A DNA stretch of 64,000 nt from Winogradskyella sp. (GCF_013213835.1 NZ_JABSSU010000001.1:186001-250000), one strand, 5' to 3'. Shown: positions 33,585 to 43,149, counted from the stretch's first letter. The notes: generated from the sequence alone by a model not told the origin. Made by a program: numbers and translations.

Positions 33585-34793
33585 TTATAAGTTGAATGAT
33601 ACACGAACACCAGTTTGTATATCAGGATTATTACTCACTGTAAAATCTTGTTGAATATAAAATGTTGTAGTCATTTTTCTAGTGAAAGAATACATCAGTG
33701 TCCAATAGTTATTATTGCGATACAAGTTTGAAATACCAGAATTCCAAGATTTAAAAGAAGTACCATTCTTAGTGGGTATTATGTAATCAAATTCACTTTT
33801 TTTGTTCAAGCTCGTTTGAAGATAAAAATCTGCACCAATACTATGAATCGTTTGTTTGTTTTTTGATAAAAAATTAAATTCAACAATACTTTCTAAAAAA
33901 CCAATGAATGCATTGTTGCTAAAGTCCATATTATCACTATTAAACTCAATGAGGTTATTTTTAGTGCTGCCTAAACTTAATCCAGCATTAATAGTTTTTT
34001 CATTCTTCAGTAAGAACTTTTTAATAAGGTTGGCAGAAGCACCAATATCTACAGATTTATTAAACTGTGATGTATTTACTCCAATGTGAGTTCCGTAATT
34101 AAAACCAAATCCTTTTATGAAGTTTTCAGGATATCTGTAATATGAGAACTCAAATCCACTTAGAATGAAATCACCATTTTCAATAATCATTTCATTATCA
34201 TTTCTGTCTTTATATCTTATTAGCCCTCGATTTAAAGGATAAAGTTGTCTGTCAAACGGATCTTCACCGCCAGCAATATTACTATGAAAGTATTCTATGG
34301 TATCGTCACTAGTAATTATTGAAAAAGGAAATTTTCCACCAGTTAATAAAAATGAACGTAAACCGACCTTAAGCTCATTTTTAGAATTAATAGGAATGTT
34401 TAGATTTAAGCGTAACCCTTTTATAACACCATCGTTTTGAACTTCTAGGGATTGAGCGTCTAATTCGTTGACATCTACGGAAAATTCTCGAGCATGCCAT
34501 TCAAACTGACTAACAAATTCCCTAACCTCTGGATTATTTGGGAGATATGCTGTAACAGGTGGCGACCAAACATTACCACTTTCTAAATTGATATCCAAAT
34601 TATGTTGTCCTAAAGGTTTTGTCTGAAAATTACCTTGCCATCTAGAGAAAAGTATACCATAAGGATGAGTTGACACAATGCTTGGTTTACTGATATCTTT
34701 ATCTAGAACTGCTAATGTATTGTCTATCTTTTGAGAAAAACATTTAAAAGCAATGAGTGTAAAAAACGCGAAGAATGTAAATTTATGAGACAA
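33585..34793 (-). CDS. Putative outer-membrane beta-barrel protein (DUF3187-like)
   Basis: The 402-residue protein has a signal peptide (cleaved near FKCFSQ, residue 21). It has many alternating amphipathic strands and ends FTVSNNPDIQTGVRVSFNL with a terminal aromatic-aliphatic strand, as outer-membrane barrels do. The N-terminal half (PYGILFSRWQGNF, LRLNLNIPINSKNELKVGLRSFLLTGGKFPFSI, DPFDRQLYPLNRGLIRY) resembles DUF3187 proteins, but this is a weak likeness. It converges on the sigma-54 regulator gene and is divergent from ppk2. Function unknown. Confidence 0.6.
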   Translation of the reverse strand: MSHKFTFFAFFTLIAFKCFSQKIDNTLAVLDKDISKPSIVSTHPYGILFSRWQGNFQTKPLGQHNLDINLESGNVWSPPVTAYLPNNPEVREFVSQFEWHAREFSVDVNELDAQSLEVQNDGVIKGLRLNLNIPINSKNELKVGLRSFLLTGGKFPFSIITSDDTIEYFHSNIAGGEDPFDRQLYPLNRGLIRYKDRNDNEMIIENGDFILSGFEFSYYRYPENFIKGFGFNYGTHIGVNTSQFNKSVDIGASANLIKKFLLKNEKTINAGLSLGSTKNNLIEFNSDNMDFSNNAFIGFLESIVEFNFLSKNKQTIHSIGADFYLQTSLNKKSEFDYIIPTKNGTSFKSWNSGISNLYRNNNYWTLMYSFTRKMTTTFYIQQDFTVSNNPDIQTGVRVSFNL

Positions 34794-34864
34794 GTTGAGT
34801 TGGTTGGTTTTCGTTTGATAAAACTACAAAATCTTCATTATATTTAGGATATTATAATTCAAGT

Positions 34865-35742
34865 ATGAAAGACATAAACATAGAAGACTTCCAGATAAAG
34901 TCTCAAATAGAAATAAAAAACTTAGCTACAAAGGTTGATTTAGGTGTTGACAAAAAAGAATTAAGGAAAGCACTTAGAGATGTAAGTAAAGATCTAGCTG
35001 AAATTCAAAATACCATGTATGCACATGGTAAGTATTCAGTATTGTTTTGTATTCAAGGCATGGATACAGCTGGTAAGGACAGCTTAATACGTGAGGTATT
35101 TAAGGAATTTAACGTAGAGGTATTATTGCTCATAGCTTTAAAAAACCAACAGAATTAGAATTAAAGCACGATTATCTATGGCGACACTATATTGCGCTAC
35201 CAGCTAGAGGTAAGTTTGGTATTTTTAACAGGACGCATTATGAAAATGTTTTGGTGACACGTGTGCATCCGGAATATTTAATGTATGAAAATATGCCAGA
35301 TGTAAATTCAGTTGATGATGTTGATGAAGCCTTTTGGAACAAACGTTTTGAAGAAATCAACAACTTCGAAAAACATATTGCTGAAAACGGCACAATCATT
35401 TTTAAGTTCTTCCTAAACCTGTCTAAAGAAGAGCAAAAGAATCGATTATTAAGACGTTTAGATAGACCAGATAAGCAATGGAAATTTTCTTCTGGCGATT
35501 TAAAGGAGCGTAAGCTTTGGGATAAATACCAAGAATGTTATGAGGATGTTTTAAATCGTAGTTCTAAGTCACATGCGCCATGGTTTAATATTCCTGCAGA
35601 TGATAAAGCAACTGCTAGATATATTGTAGCCAAGATTTTGTATGATACTTTGAAGAATTATATAGATATCGTTGAACCAGAATTACCACAAAAAGAAAAG
35701 GATAACATTGGCTTTTATCGAGAACAATTGGAAAATGAGTAA
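34865..35742 (+). pseudogene. ppk2: Polyphosphate kinase 2, interrupted by one frameshift
   Basis: The first frame (97 residues) reads normally through GMDTAGKDSLIREVFKEFN, including the Walker A loop with Lys71, then runs into unrelated residues and a stop at 35158. From about 35114 the next frame continues the family sequence at once (RGIIAHSFKKP, then ELELKHDYLWRHYIALPARG, FNRTHYENVLVTRVHPEYL and WFNIPADDKATARYIVAKIL) to a stop at 35742. Restoring one base in AAC-G-T-AGA-GGT would give NARG and a complete enzyme of about 292 residues. It would transfer phosphate between polyphosphate and nucleotides. It may be a true lesion or a sequencing error. Confidence 0.9.
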
Positions 35743-35776
35743 AAGAAAAGCGTTACAGAAGTAACGCTTTTCTTTT
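35741..35776. terminator. Bidirectional terminator shared by ppk2 and lysA
   Basis: AAAAGAAAAGCGTTAC and GTAACGCTTTTCTTTT form a perfect 16-bp stem with a four-base loop. It overlaps the stop codons of both convergent genes. Confidence 0.88.
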
Positions 35777-36977
35777 ACACAGCAATTTCTATTTGATTTC
35801 TTGTAATGTCCTCAAAAGTTTCTCTTTTTCTAATCAAATGTGCTTCTCCTTTGTGAATGAGTACTTCCGCTGGTCTATATCGTGAGTTGTAATTACTCGC
35901 CATGGTAAAACAGTAAGCGCCAGCATTTTTGAAGCATAAGATATCACCTTCATTGATCTCATTAATACGGCGATTGTTAGCAAACGTATCAGTTTCACAA
36001 ATGTAACCGACTACGGAATAAAAACGTTCTCGACCTTTTGGATTCGAGATGTTGATAATTTCGTGTTGAGAACCATATAACATTGGTCGTATAAGGTGAT
36101 TAAAACCAGAATCTATTTGTGCAAATACGGTTGATGTCGTTTGCTTTACAACATTTACTTTAGCCAAAAATACACCAGCTTCACTTACTAAAAACTTTCC
36201 TGGTTCAAAGGCTAAGGTTAATTCTTTGCCGTACTCTTTACAAAATTCATTAAAACGCTTAGATAGTTTATCACCCAATTCTTCAATATTGGTTTCAATA
36301 TCACCAGTTTTATAAGGCACTTTAAAACCAGAGCCAAAATCAATAAATTGAAGATCTTTAAAGTTTTTAGCGGTTTCAAAAAGTATTTCACTAGCATATA
36401 AAAACACATCAATATCTAATATGTCACTACCTGTATGCATATGAATACCATTAATATTCATTCCTGTATTTTCAACAATACGTAACAATAATGGTATTTG
36501 ATGAATAGAAATGCCGAACTTACTATCTATATGACCTACGGAAATATTAGTGTTTCCACCAGCCATTACATGCGGATTAATTCGAATACAAACAGGATCG
36601 TTTGGATGTTTAGTACCAAATTGTTCTAATATTGAAAGGTTATCTATGTTTATTTGCACACCAAGTTTTGCAACATTTTCAATCTCTTCTAACGAAACCC
36701 CATTTGGCGTAAATATTATGTTTTCTGGTTTAAAGCCAGCTTTTAATCCAAGGTGAACTTCTTGTATTGAAACCGTATCTAATCCTGAACCTAAAGCATT
36801 AAATACCTTTAATATAGATATATTAGAAAGTGCCTTTACAGCATAATTAAGACGTAAGCTTTTTACTTTATTAAATGCCTTAGATAATCTATTGTACTGC
36901 GCTATTATTTTTTCAGAGTCGTAGACATACAATGGACTTCCGTATTCCTTGGCAATATTTAATAATTGTTGCGACAT
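35775..36977 (-). CDS. lysA: Diaminopimelate decarboxylase
   Basis: From the ATG at 36977 the protein has 400 residues; an upstream start would add 20 hydrophobic residues unlike the family. It is a fold-III PLP decarboxylase with LRLNYAVKALSN (PLP-binding Lys), HMHTGSDILD (His stacking on PLP), QFIDFGSGFKVPY, ALAFEPGK-type EPGKFLVSEAGVFLAKV, CETDTF (catalytic Cys from the partner subunit) and NAGAYCFTMASNYNSRYRPAEVL. It makes lysine from meso-diaminopimelate. It is transcribed alone. Confidence 0.95.
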   Translation of the reverse strand: MSQQLLNIAKEYGSPLYVYDSEKIIAQYNRLSKAFNKVKSLRLNYAVKALSNISILKVFNALGSGLDTVSIQEVHLGLKAGFKPENIIFTPNGVSLEEIENVAKLGVQINIDNLSILEQFGTKHPNDPVCIRINPHVMAGGNTNISVGHIDSKFGISIHQIPLLLRIVENTGMNINGIHMHTGSDILDIDVFLYASEILFETAKNFKDLQFIDFGSGFKVPYKTGDIETNIEELGDKLSKRFNEFCKEYGKELTLAFEPGKFLVSEAGVFLAKVNVVKQTTSTVFAQIDSGFNHLIRPMLYGSQHEIINISNPKGRERFYSVVGYICETDTFANNRRINEINEGDILCFKNAGAYCFTMASNYNSRYRPAEVLIHKGEAHLIRKRETFEDITRNQIEIAV

Positions 36978-37148
36978 GTTTAATTTTTCACCAAATATAA
37001 ATGGGTAAATACCAAAGAAACATGAAAATTTCAGCAATTAGCACATTTTAAACAATATGTTATATAATTAACAAAACTATAAAAATACACATATCAGTTC
37101 AATTATTAATTCGATGATTTTTATCATATTTAGCTACTTCAATATGGT

Positions 37149-37156
37149 TAAATTTG
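37149..37156 (+). promoter_or_regulatory. -7 element of pta-ackA
   Basis: TAAATTTG matches TAnnTTTG. It lies 21 bp before the ATG at 37178 and overlaps the alternative TTG start at 37154, which argues for the ATG as the true start of pta. Confidence 0.55.
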
Positions 37157-37177
37157 CATCAAAAAGTTACAACAAAC

Positions 37178-39265
37178 ATGAGTAAAGCAATTTACATCTC
37201 TACCACAGAAAAGCATAGTGGTAAATCCCTATTTGTCCTAGGTTTAATGGATCTGCTTTTGGGTAATATGGATAAAGTAGGATACTTTAGACCTTTTATA
37301 GATGATCAAAAAGATAATAAGTTAGACAATCATATTAATACTGTTTTAACGCACTTTAATCTCGATATGTCCCAAGAAGAGGCATATGCATTTAAAAGAA
37401 GTGAAATAGTAACACTACTAAGAAATAATGATACCGACACTATAATTGACACCATAATTAAAAAGTATAAAGCACTTGAAGAGCGTTTCAATTTTGTAGT
37501 TATAGAAGGTAGTGATTTTACAGACGACTCAAATATTAATGAGTTTAATCTCAATGTCGAAATAGCAAAGAATCTAGGTATTCCTTCCATTATTGTGAGC
37601 AGTGCAGAACATAAGGATGAAAATACATTAAGTTCAACACTTCAATTAGCAATAAACACCTTTAAAGAAAAAGAAGTTGAAGTTATCGCTGCAGTTGCCA
37701 ATATGATTGATCATGAAAATTTTGATAGTTATGCTTCAGAGCTGCATAAGGTGATTTCAAAAAATACGCAGATATATGCGTTTCCAAGAGTTAAAAATTT
37801 ATCTAACCCCACATTAAAAGAGATTTTAAAAGCACTCGATGGTCGTGTGATTTTGGGTGAAGAATTTTTAGACAATCAGACCGGAAGTTTTGGTGTTGGA
37901 GCCATGCAGCTAAGAAATTATTTAGAACATATAAAACCTAATAGTTTGGTTATTACTCCAGGTGATAGAGCAGATATTATTCTCGGTGCATTACAAGCTA
38001 ATATTTCTGACAACTATCCTCAAATATCTGGTATTATTTTAACGGGTGATTTAGTGCCAGAAGCTACCATAATGAAGCTAATAGAAGGTTTTGGTCATGG
38101 TGTTCCTATTATATCTGTAAAGCAAGGTACGTTTGGCGCAGCCAATAGTATCGGTAATATAAAATCTAGAATATACGCAGAAAGTAAGCAAAAGATTCAA
38201 AGGTCCATTTCGATATTTAAACAGCATGTGGAAGAAGCTGCTCTTTTAGATAATTTAATCTCGTTTAAACCTGAAGGTATCACGCCAAGAATGTTTCAGT
38301 ATAATTTATTGCAACGAGCCAGGAAATCTAAGAAGCATATTGTACTACCTGAAGGTAACGACGATCGTATTTTAACGGCTGCGGCTAGATTATTACTAAA
38401 TGGTGTAGTAGACATTACACTATTGGGCAAAAAAGAGGATGTTGAACGTAGAGCATCAAAATTAAATTTAGACTTAACCAATGCTCATATTGTAGATCCG
38501 ATATCATCGCCAGATTTTGATGATTATGCACAGACATTTTATGAATTACGTAAACATAAAAATGTTAATTTAGATATGGCAAAAGACATGATGGTAGATG
38601 TGTCTTATTTTGGAACAATGATGGTGTATAAAGGACATGCAGATGGTATGGTTTCTGGTGCAGTGCATACCACACAACATACTATAAGACCGGCTTTACA
38701 ATTTGTAAAAACTAAACCAGGTGTTTCAGTAGTGTCTTCGGTATTTTTTATGTGTTTAGAAGATAGAGTGTCGGTTTTTGGCGACTGTGCTATTAATCCA
38801 AATCCTACAGCAGAGGAACTGGCAGAAATTGCGATTTCTTCGGCTAATTCTAGTCAAAATTTTGGTATTGAGCCAAAAGTAGCTATGCTATCGTATTCAT
38901 CTGGTAAATCAGGCAAAGGTGAAGATGTTGAGATCGTAAAGCAAGCTACTGAAATTGTAATGCAGAAACGACCAGATATTAAAATTGAAGGTCCTATTCA
39001 ATATGATGCTGCAGTTGATATGAGCGTTGCTAAAAGTAAATTACCTAATTCTGAAGTTGCAGGTCAAGCAAGTGTTTTAATATTTCCTGATTTGAATACA
39101 GGAAACAATACCTATAAAGCCGTACAACGAGAAACAGGTGCATTAGCTATTGGGCCGATGTTACAAGGATTAAATAAGCCTGTGAATGATTTAAGCCGAG
39201 GTTGTACTATTGACGACGTGTTTAATACAGTTATCATTACTGCAATACAAGCGCAAGATTTGTAA
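37178..39265 (+). CDS. pta: Phosphate acetyltransferase
   Basis: From the ATG at 37178 the protein has 695 residues, the long Pta form. Residues 1-230 are a P-loop domain related to BioD (AIYISTTEKHSGKSLFVLGLMDLLL), residues 230-350 are a DRTGG domain (EDFLD-type region, VITPGDRADIILGALQAN), and the C-terminal 330 residues are the catalytic domain (HIVLPEGNDDRILTAAARLL, DGMVSGAVHTTQHTIRPALQ, FPDLNTGNNTYKAVQRETGALAIGPMLQGLNKPVNDLSRG). It interconverts acetyl-CoA and acetyl phosphate. ackA starts 19 bp downstream. Confidence 0.96.
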   Translation: MSKAIYISTTEKHSGKSLFVLGLMDLLLGNMDKVGYFRPFIDDQKDNKLDNHINTVLTHFNLDMSQEEAYAFKRSEIVTLLRNNDTDTIIDTIIKKYKALEERFNFVVIEGSDFTDDSNINEFNLNVEIAKNLGIPSIIVSSAEHKDENTLSSTLQLAINTFKEKEVEVIAAVANMIDHENFDSYASELHKVISKNTQIYAFPRVKNLSNPTLKEILKALDGRVILGEEFLDNQTGSFGVGAMQLRNYLEHIKPNSLVITPGDRADIILGALQANISDNYPQISGIILTGDLVPEATIMKLIEGFGHGVPIISVKQGTFGAANSIGNIKSRIYAESKQKIQRSISIFKQHVEEAALLDNLISFKPEGITPRMFQYNLLQRARKSKKHIVLPEGNDDRILTAAARLLLNGVVDITLLGKKEDVERRASKLNLDLTNAHIVDPISSPDFDDYAQTFYELRKHKNVNLDMAKDMMVDVSYFGTMMVYKGHADGMVSGAVHTTQHTIRPALQFVKTKPGVSVVSSVFFMCLEDRVSVFGDCAINPNPTAEELAEIAISSANSSQNFGIEPKVAMLSYSSGKSGKGEDVEIVKQATEIVMQKRPDIKIEGPIQYDAAVDMSVAKSKLPNSEVAGQASVLIFPDLNTGNNTYKAVQRETGALAIGPMLQGLNKPVNDLSRGCTIDDVFNTVIITAIQAQDL

Positions 39266-39284
39266 TAATCAATTAATTGAAGCA

Positions 39285-40454
39285 ATGACAATACTTATAA
39301 TAAACTCAGGAAGCTCTTCGATAAAATATCAACTGATCAAAATGCCTACGCAAGAAGTGCTTTGTAAAGGACAAGTTGAGCGCATTGGATTGGATGAACC
39401 AAAAATTAGCCATAAGTCTAGTACATCTAATTCTGAAAAAATCATTGTAGCCCATAATCATAGACAAGCTTTAGAAAGCATGGTTGATGTTTTGAAGGAT
39501 ACTTTAGAGGAGACCAATAGTACAGTTGATGCAGTTGGACATCGCGTAGTTCATGGTGGGAGTTATTTTTCAAAAACGGTGGAAATAGATGACGCTGTTA
39601 AGGATAAGATTGAATCGTTATTTTCATTAGCACCATTACATAATCCATCTAATTTAATAGGGATAAATATAGCTGAGGACTTATTTCCAGAGGCAAAACA
39701 AGTTGCAGTTTTCGATACCGCGTTTCATCAAACCATTCCAGAAGTGGCTTATACTTACGCAATTCCTAAAGAATGGTCAGAAGCATATAACATCCGTTTA
39801 TATGGCTTCCATGGTACGAGTCACAAATATGTGTCTGAAAAAGCCACAGACTACTTAAAGCTTAATAATTCAAAATTAATAACCATTCATTTAGGAAACG
39901 GTTGTAGTATAACTGCTATTAAAGATGGAGTAAGCATTGACCATTCTTTAGGATTTGGGCCAATGAACGGACTTGTAATGGGAACGAGAAGTGGTGATAT
40001 AGACCAATCTGTGATTTTTTATCTCATGGATAAATTGAATCTAACCACAGCTCAGATGAATAATTGGTTACAGAAAAACAGTGGAATGTTGGGCTTAACA
40101 GGTTATTCAGACTTTAGAGATATAGAACAAGAAGCACAAAACGGTAACCAGGATTGCCAATTGGCTTTAGAAATTAATGCTTATAGAATAAAGAAATATA
40201 TCGGCAGTTATATTGCAGCTATGAATGGATTAGATGCGATTGTTTTCACGGCTGGTATTGGCGAGAATTCAGCTTTTATGAGAAAATTAGTTTGCGAAAA
40301 CCTAGATTGTTTTGGTATTGAAATTGACGACAAACTCAACAGCATCAGAACAAACGATATACGAGAAATCAATAAAGCTAATTCAAAACAAAAAATCTTA
40401 GTAATTCCCACCAATGAAGAGTTAGAAATTGCCAAGCAAGTATATAGCTTGTAA
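39285..40454 (+). CDS. ackA: Acetate kinase
   Basis: From the ATG at 39285 the protein has 389 residues; the upstream open frame overlaps pta in another frame and is not family-like. It shows TILIINSGSSSIKYQLI (first phosphate motif), VGHRVVHGGSYF, HNPSNLIGI, AVFDTAFHQTIPE, YGFHGTSHKYVS, THLG-type IHLGNGCSITAI, TRSGDIDQSV and FTAGIGENSAFMR. It makes ATP and acetate from acetyl phosphate and ADP. It completes the Pta-AckA overflow pathway and is co-transcribed with pta. Confidence 0.96.
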   Translation: MTILIINSGSSSIKYQLIKMPTQEVLCKGQVERIGLDEPKISHKSSTSNSEKIIVAHNHRQALESMVDVLKDTLEETNSTVDAVGHRVVHGGSYFSKTVEIDDAVKDKIESLFSLAPLHNPSNLIGINIAEDLFPEAKQVAVFDTAFHQTIPEVAYTYAIPKEWSEAYNIRLYGFHGTSHKYVSEKATDYLKLNNSKLITIHLGNGCSITAIKDGVSIDHSLGFGPMNGLVMGTRSGDIDQSVIFYLMDKLNLTTAQMNNWLQKNSGMLGLTGYSDFRDIEQEAQNGNQDCQLALEINAYRIKKYIGSYIAAMNGLDAIVFTAGIGENSAFMRKLVCENLDCFGIEIDDKLNSIRTNDIREINKANSKQKILVIPTNEELEIAKQVYSL

Positions 40455-40512
40455 CGGTAATGTTATTTTTCCTTTTTAATATAAATCAGTCTAAATAATC
40501 AGTTTTAAAAAA

Positions 40513-40544
40513 ATTGTTTAAACCATAAAGGTTATTTATTTTTG
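40513..40544 (+). promoter_or_regulatory. sucC promoter
   Basis: ATTG (40513-40516) and TATTTTTG (40537-40544) are 20 bp apart, matching the Bacteroidota promoter layout, 63 bp upstream of the sucC ATG. Confidence 0.6.
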
Positions 40545-40607
40545 CGAGGCAAAATTCACATTCTTTTACCACCTAAAAAGGTAAGAGAACATAAAACTTA
40601 AACATAT

Positions 40608-41798
40608 ATGAATTTACACGAATATCAAGGAAAAGAACTACTTAGCAGCTTTGGCGTACGCATTCAAAGAGGAATTGTGGCTCAAACTGCTGATGAAGCT
40701 GTAACTGCAGCAAAAAAGTTAACTGAAGAAACAGGAACTGGATGGCATGTTATTAAAGCTCAAGTTCACGCTGGTGGTCGTGGAAAAGGTGGTGGAGTTA
40801 AGCTTGCCAAAAACCTTGACGAAGTAAAAGAAATCGCCGGGCAAATTATCGGTATGAATTTGGTAACACCTCAAACATCTGCTGAAGGTAAAAAAGTACA
40901 CCAAGTGTTAATTGCAGAAGATGTGTATTACCCAGGTGACAATGAGCCAGAAGAATACTATATGTCTGTATTATTAAATCGTGGTACAGGTAAAAATATG
41001 ATTATGTATTCTACTGAAGGTGGAATGGATATAGAGCAAGTTGCAGAAGAAACACCACACTTAATTTTTACAGAAGAAATAGATCCAGCATTAGGATTAA
41101 TGCCATTTCAAGCGCGTCGTGTGGCGTTTAACTTAGGTCTATCTGGTGTAGCATTTAAAGAAATGACAAAGTTTGTGTCTGCATTATACACAGCATACGT
41201 AAAGTCTGATGCGTCATTATTTGAGATTAATCCAGTATTAAAAACAAGTGATGATAAAATCATGGCAGTAGATTCTAAGGTAACCTTAGATAGTAACGCT
41301 TTATTTAGACATAAAGATTTAGCTGAATTGCGCGACAAGCGCGAAGAAAATCCAATTGAGGTTGAAGCTGGCGAATTAGGTCTTAACTACGTAGATTTAG
41401 ATGGTAATGTTGGTTGTATGGTTAATGGTGCTGGTTTAGCCATGGCAACTATGGATTTAATTAAGCATTCTGGTGGTGAGCCTGCTAATTTCCTTGATGT
41501 TGGTGGTACAGCAGATGCTGCTAGAGTAGAGGCTGCATTTAAGATTATACTTAAAGATCCTAATGTAAAAGCGATTTTAATAAACATTTTTGGTGGTATA
41601 GTACGTTGCGATAGAGTAGCACAAGGTGTTATTGATGCCTACAAGAACATGGGAACAATAAACGTTCCTATCATTGTACGTTTACAAGGTACTAATGCTG
41701 ATATTGCAAAAGATTTAATTGACAATTCAGGATTAGATGTTTTAAGTGCAACAGAATTCCAAGAAGCAGCTGATAAAGTACAAGAAGTATTAGCATAG
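40608..41798 (+). CDS. sucC: Succinyl-CoA ligase (ADP-forming) beta subunit
   Basis: The 396-residue ATP-grasp protein opens [17 protein letters not shown]. It continues with [16 protein letters not shown] (ATP-binding loop), [78 protein letters not shown] and [15 protein letters not shown]. Together with SucD it makes ATP from succinyl-CoA in the TCA cycle. sucD is not adjacent, which is common in Bacteroidota. It has its own promoter and terminator. Confidence 0.97.
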   Translation: MNLHEYQGKELLSSFGVRIQRGIVAQTADEAVTAAKKLTEETGTGWHVIKAQVHAGGRGKGGGVKLAKNLDEVKEIAGQIIGMNLVTPQTSAEGKKVHQVLIAEDVYYPGDNEPEEYYMSVLLNRGTGKNMIMYSTEGGMDIEQVAEETPHLIFTEEIDPALGLMPFQARRVAFNLGLSGVAFKEMTKFVSALYTAYVKSDASLFEINPVLKTSDDKIMAVDSKVTLDSNALFRHKDLAELRDKREENPIEVEAGELGLNYVDLDGNVGCMVNGAGLAMATMDLIKHSGGEPANFLDVGGTADAARVEAAFKIILKDPNVKAILINIFGGIVRCDRVAQGVIDAYKNMGTINVPIIVRLQGTNADIAKDLIDNSGLDVLSATEFQEAADKVQEVLA

Positions 41799-41819
41799 TC
41801 TTCTAAAAAATAGATATTT

Positions 41820-41848
41820 AAGCCTCATCATTTGATGAGGCTTTTTTG
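41820..41848 (+). terminator. Intrinsic terminator after sucC
   Basis: AAGCCTCATCA and TGATGAGGCTT form a perfect 11-bp stem with a two-base core loop and seven T residues. Confidence 0.82.
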
Positions 41849-41901
41849 TTTTTATTTACTCATTTATTGCATGTATTGATTATGTTCCTTGATTAGTTAA
41901 C

Positions 41902-41927
41902 TGTAACATTCTATTTTTTTTGACGTC
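41902..41927 (+). promoter_or_regulatory. ECF-type promoter, first small secreted protein
   Basis: TGTAACA (41902-41908) and CGTC (41924-41927) are 15 bp apart, and the ATG is 32 bp past the end of CGTC. The AAC core plus CGTC is a typical ECF sigma promoter pattern. The following gene copy has exactly the same spacing. Confidence 0.6.
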
Positions 41928-41958
41928 TTAATTATATCAATCAATAAATCGAACAATT

Positions 41959-42351
41959 ATGAATTTTTCAAAAACAAATCAAGAAAATGAAACCGTCAAT
42001 AAGGTTGGCGTAAGTAGAAGTTTAAGAACTGTGGCATTGGCATTAGTATTTGCTATTAATGGTTTTGCATTCGCAAACAATCCTACTGGTTTAAAAGTGA
42101 CTAAAACCATTGGTCAAGAAGTTATAGAACTATTAAGTGTTGCAGAGGCAGATTTAAACATGGACAGAAATGCTGTAGTTGAATTTGAAATTAATGACAA
42201 AAACGAAATTGTTATTTCTGATGTGCAAACTGACAGCTATTTCCTAAAAAGCTTTATAATACGACATCTTAATAAAGAAAAGATCAAGAATGCAGTGATT
42301 AATACAAATGAGACTTATAAAGTATTACTTAAATTTAGAAGAACTAATTAA
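41959..42351 (+). CDS. Small secreted protein, copy 1 of a tandem pair
   Basis: The 130-residue protein has a long signal peptide with the hydrophobic core at about 24-39 (TVALALVFAINGFAFA). The mature domain has SVAEADLNMDRNAVVEFEINDKNEIVISDV and FIIRHLNKEKIKNAVI, and ends VLLKFRRTN. That beta-alpha-beta pattern resembles small TonB C-terminal-like domains, but I do not assign a family. It is paralogous to the next gene (same order of strands and helix). The shared leader TCGAA(C/T)AATTATGA supports the chosen start. Confidence 0.72.
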   Translation: MNFSKTNQENETVNKVGVSRSLRTVALALVFAINGFAFANNPTGLKVTKTIGQEVIELLSVAEADLNMDRNAVVEFEINDKNEIVISDVQTDSYFLKSFIIRHLNKEKIKNAVINTNETYKVLLKFRRTN

Positions 42352-42354
42352 AAG

Positions 42355-42386
42355 AAAAAGCGCTCTCATCAAGCGCTTTTTTTTTT
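42355..42386 (+). terminator. Terminator between the two small secreted-protein genes
   Basis: AAAAAGCGCT and AGCGCTTTTT pair over 10 bp around a seven-base loop and end in a long T run, so each gene has its own transcript. Confidence 0.82.
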
Positions 42387-42437
42387 GGTGTTAAAAAGTT
42401 AAAGTTCTATTAATCAGTGTTAAGGACTGTTAAGCAC

Positions 42438-42463
42438 TGTAACAAATGAAAATAGAAGTCGTC
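42438..42463 (+). promoter_or_regulatory. ECF-type promoter, second small secreted protein
   Basis: TGTAACA (42438-42444) and CGTC (42460-42463) are 15 bp apart and the ATG is 32 bp past CGTC, as for copy 1. The spacer sequences have diverged while both boxes are unchanged. Confidence 0.6.
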
Positions 42464-42494
42464 TATTAAGTATCAATCTAAAAATCGAATAATT

Positions 42495-42848
42495 ATGAGA
42501 ACTCTTAAAATGTTATTACTAATCGTATCAATTACGTTTAGCAGTATTGCTTCAGCAGACACAAACCCAGTTGAAGATTTAAAAAAGACCAATTCTTCAA
42601 ATCAATTAATTTCTCAAACAGTGAGTAAATTATTAGAAGATTCGTATGTACAGCTTAATGCAGATACCAAGGCAACTGTAAAATTAGCTGTAAATAAGGA
42701 TGGTGAAATAGTTGTATTATATGTTGAAACTAATAATGAGGATGTTGAAGCATACATTAAAAACAGACTAAACTATAAGAAAGTGTCTAGTGACATGGCA
42801 AATGGTAAATATTTTACTGTGCCGGTTACCATGTTAAAAACTAAGTAG
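42495..42848 (+). CDS. Small secreted protein, copy 2 of a tandem pair
   Basis: The 117-residue protein has a signal peptide (cleaved near SSIASA, residue 21). Its mature domain is related to the preceding gene: SKLLEDSYVQLNADTKATVKLAVNKDGEIVVLYV, then DVEAYIKNRLNYKKV and YFTVPVTMLKTK. Only moderate similarity is left, so the duplication is old. Function unknown; a small periplasmic or secreted domain is likely. It has its own ECF-type promoter and terminator. Confidence 0.7.
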   Translation: MRTLKMLLLIVSITFSSIASADTNPVEDLKKTNSSNQLISQTVSKLLEDSYVQLNADTKATVKLAVNKDGEIVVLYVETNNEDVEAYIKNRLNYKKVSSDMANGKYFTVPVTMLKTK

Positions 42849-42871
42849 TTTAAACGACCTTGACAAAATTT

Positions 42872-42903
42872 AAAAGCAACAATTGTTAATTGTTGCTTTT
42901 TTT
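42872..42903. terminator. Bidirectional terminator
   Basis: AAAAGCAACAATT and AATTGTTGCTTTT form a perfect 13-bp stem with a three-base loop. It lies after the small secreted-protein gene and overlaps the 3' end of the convergent DUF1456 gene. Confidence 0.82.
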
Positions 42904-43143
42904 ATGTTTTGGGTTTTGCTTTTTAGGCATAGGACCTCTAAGATGAATGATAAGTCCATTAAGAAAATTTCTTAAAATTTGATCACCACATTCTCTGTAG
43001 TTAGGATGGTCTTCTCTTCTAAAGAAAGCGCCGAGTTCACTTTTTGAAACCCTGAAATCTACCAATTCTAATATCTTAATAATATCATCGTCACGTAATT
43101 TGTGTGCAACTCTTAGTTTTTTGAATATGTCGTTGTTTGTCAT
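42886..43143 (-). CDS. DUF1456 (YehS-like) single-domain protein
   Basis: The 85-residue protein is one DUF1456 domain: NNDIFKKLRVAHKLRDDDIIKILELVDFRVSKSELGAFFRREDHPNYRECGDQILRNFLNGLIIHLRG. E. coli YehS carries two such domains in tandem; here only one is present, followed by a Lys-rich tail (PKKQNPKHKKSNN) that could bind nucleic acid. The function is unknown. It lies seven bases downstream of the esterase-like gene on the same strand, so they are probably co-transcribed. Confidence 0.85.
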   Translation of the reverse strand: MTNNDIFKKLRVAHKLRDDDIIKILELVDFRVSKSELGAFFRREDHPNYRECGDQILRNFLNGLIIHLRGPMPKKQNPKHKKSNN

Positions 43144-43149
43144 AAGTAT

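Noticed and set aside
35251..35742. Separate 163-residue gene
   Set aside because: Its frame continues upstream to the ppk2 break and completes the PPK2 family sequence, so it is the second half of the broken gene.
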